From the NCBI GenBank assembly GCA_958453305.1, contig CAUDXH010000011.1, positions 1 to 60,534 of the forward strand: a stretch of DNA of 60,534 nt, read 5' to 3'. Each line of letters starts with the position of its first letter. Position 1 is the first letter of the stretch. Source of the stretch: an uncultured Bacteroides sp. Its GTDB lineage: Bacteria > Bacteroidota > Bacteroidia > Bacteroidales > Bacteroidaceae. The position numbers were made by a program, and so were the translations under genes. Shown here piece after piece: positions 60,480-60,534 of this stretch. Below the pieces are notes generated by a model, which searched no databases, was not told where the DNA came from, and saw only the letters and a list, made by a program, of their open reading frames with translations.

Positions 60480-60534
60480 GTATGCTCGGCACGAGCATTG
60501 TCTAACGGGTGCAAGTCCCGAGTAAGCCCTAATA
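60480..60534 (+). mobile_element. Probable group II intron 5' end (truncated by window)
   Basis: GTATGCTCGGCACGAGCAT starts with a GUAUG-like 5' end and a perfect 7-bp hairpin. It is followed by CGGGTGCAAGTCCCG and AGTAAGCC, of the kind found in domain I of bacterial group II introns. The rest, including any reverse transcriptase gene, lies outside the window. Confidence 0.45.

Larger units (their letters stand above)
55014..60534 (+). mobile_element. Integrated element next to tRNA-Lys (right end outside window)
   Basis: From the tRNA-Lys 3' end onward the DNA is visibly more A+T-rich than the nuo region. It carries an integrase next to the tRNA, a protein without known family, a degenerate SF2 helicase-like protein, a DUF3871 protein and an apparent group II intron 5' end. 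No relaxase, MobA/TraG, capsid or repA gene is seen in the part shown, so the class (ICE, mobilizable element or phage satellite) is open. The other attachment site lies outside the window. Confidence 0.75.

Overview
The window reads as chromosomal DNA from a gut Bacteroidales, most likely a Bacteroidaceae (Bacteroides or Phocaeicola type). Support comes from many -7 boxes of the form TAnnTTTG, which is the Bacteroidota housekeeping promoter; from leaders without a Shine-Dalgarno; and from a MurF-alanine racemase fusion, a GSCFA protein, GH92 and GH84 glycosidases, a complex I operon with nuoC-nuoD fused and no nuoEFG, a tmRNA whose tag ends in NYALAA, and an IntDOT-like integrase. The species cannot be fixed from the sequence alone.

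Layout. 1-2.9 kb (minus strand) is a decayed locus: a radical SAM peptide-maturase-like gene, broken by a frameshift and cut short, runs into a transglutaminase-like/discoidin protein that has lost its N-terminus. A promoter with helically phased repeats lies upstream. 3.1-13.7 kb (plus) carries an HU-like/winged-helix protein behind a leader of nested palindromes, glycerate kinase, a giant alpha-2-macroglobulin-like protein, a DUF1573 protein and MeaB. 13.8-23.9 kb is mostly minus strand: pyrH, a small secreted protein, a glycerophosphodiesterase with a TonB-dependent receptor, then yraN-mmcQ-birA-MATE. Two plus-strand genes (a basic small protein and tadA) and a minus-strand urea transporter follow. 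24-25 kb holds a decayed XRE regulator and the tmRNA.

25-39.7 kb covers a lactonase-fold lipoprotein, GH92 alpha-mannosidase, manA, a lipoprotein/DUF5723 barrel pair, GH84 hexosaminidase, and GSCFA with murF-alr. The GH92 enzyme releases mannose from host glycans and ManA links mannose-6-phosphate with fructose-6-phosphate, so their adjacency makes metabolic sense, although a terminator separates them. 39.8-44.6 kb carries dxs, trkA without an adjacent trkH, a small outer-membrane barrel and a small secreted protein. 44.7-54.8 kb is the complex I operon nuoA-B-CD-H-I-J-K-L-M-N, an eleven-subunit complex that must take electrons from a donor other than a NuoEFG NADH module.

A tRNA-Lys(UUU) at 54.94 kb is the apparent attachment site of an A+T-rich integrated element that fills the rest of the window. 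It carries a tyrosine recombinase, a protein of unknown family, a superfamily-2 helicase-like protein with an abnormal motif I, a DUF3871 protein, and what looks like the 5' end of a group II intron cut off by the window edge.

The most unusual signals are non-coding: the phased operator-like repeats at 2.8 kb, the nested palindrome array at 3.1 kb, and A-rich AACTYAAAAAC leaders that recur, always in the same orientation, directly before start codons of plus-strand genes.
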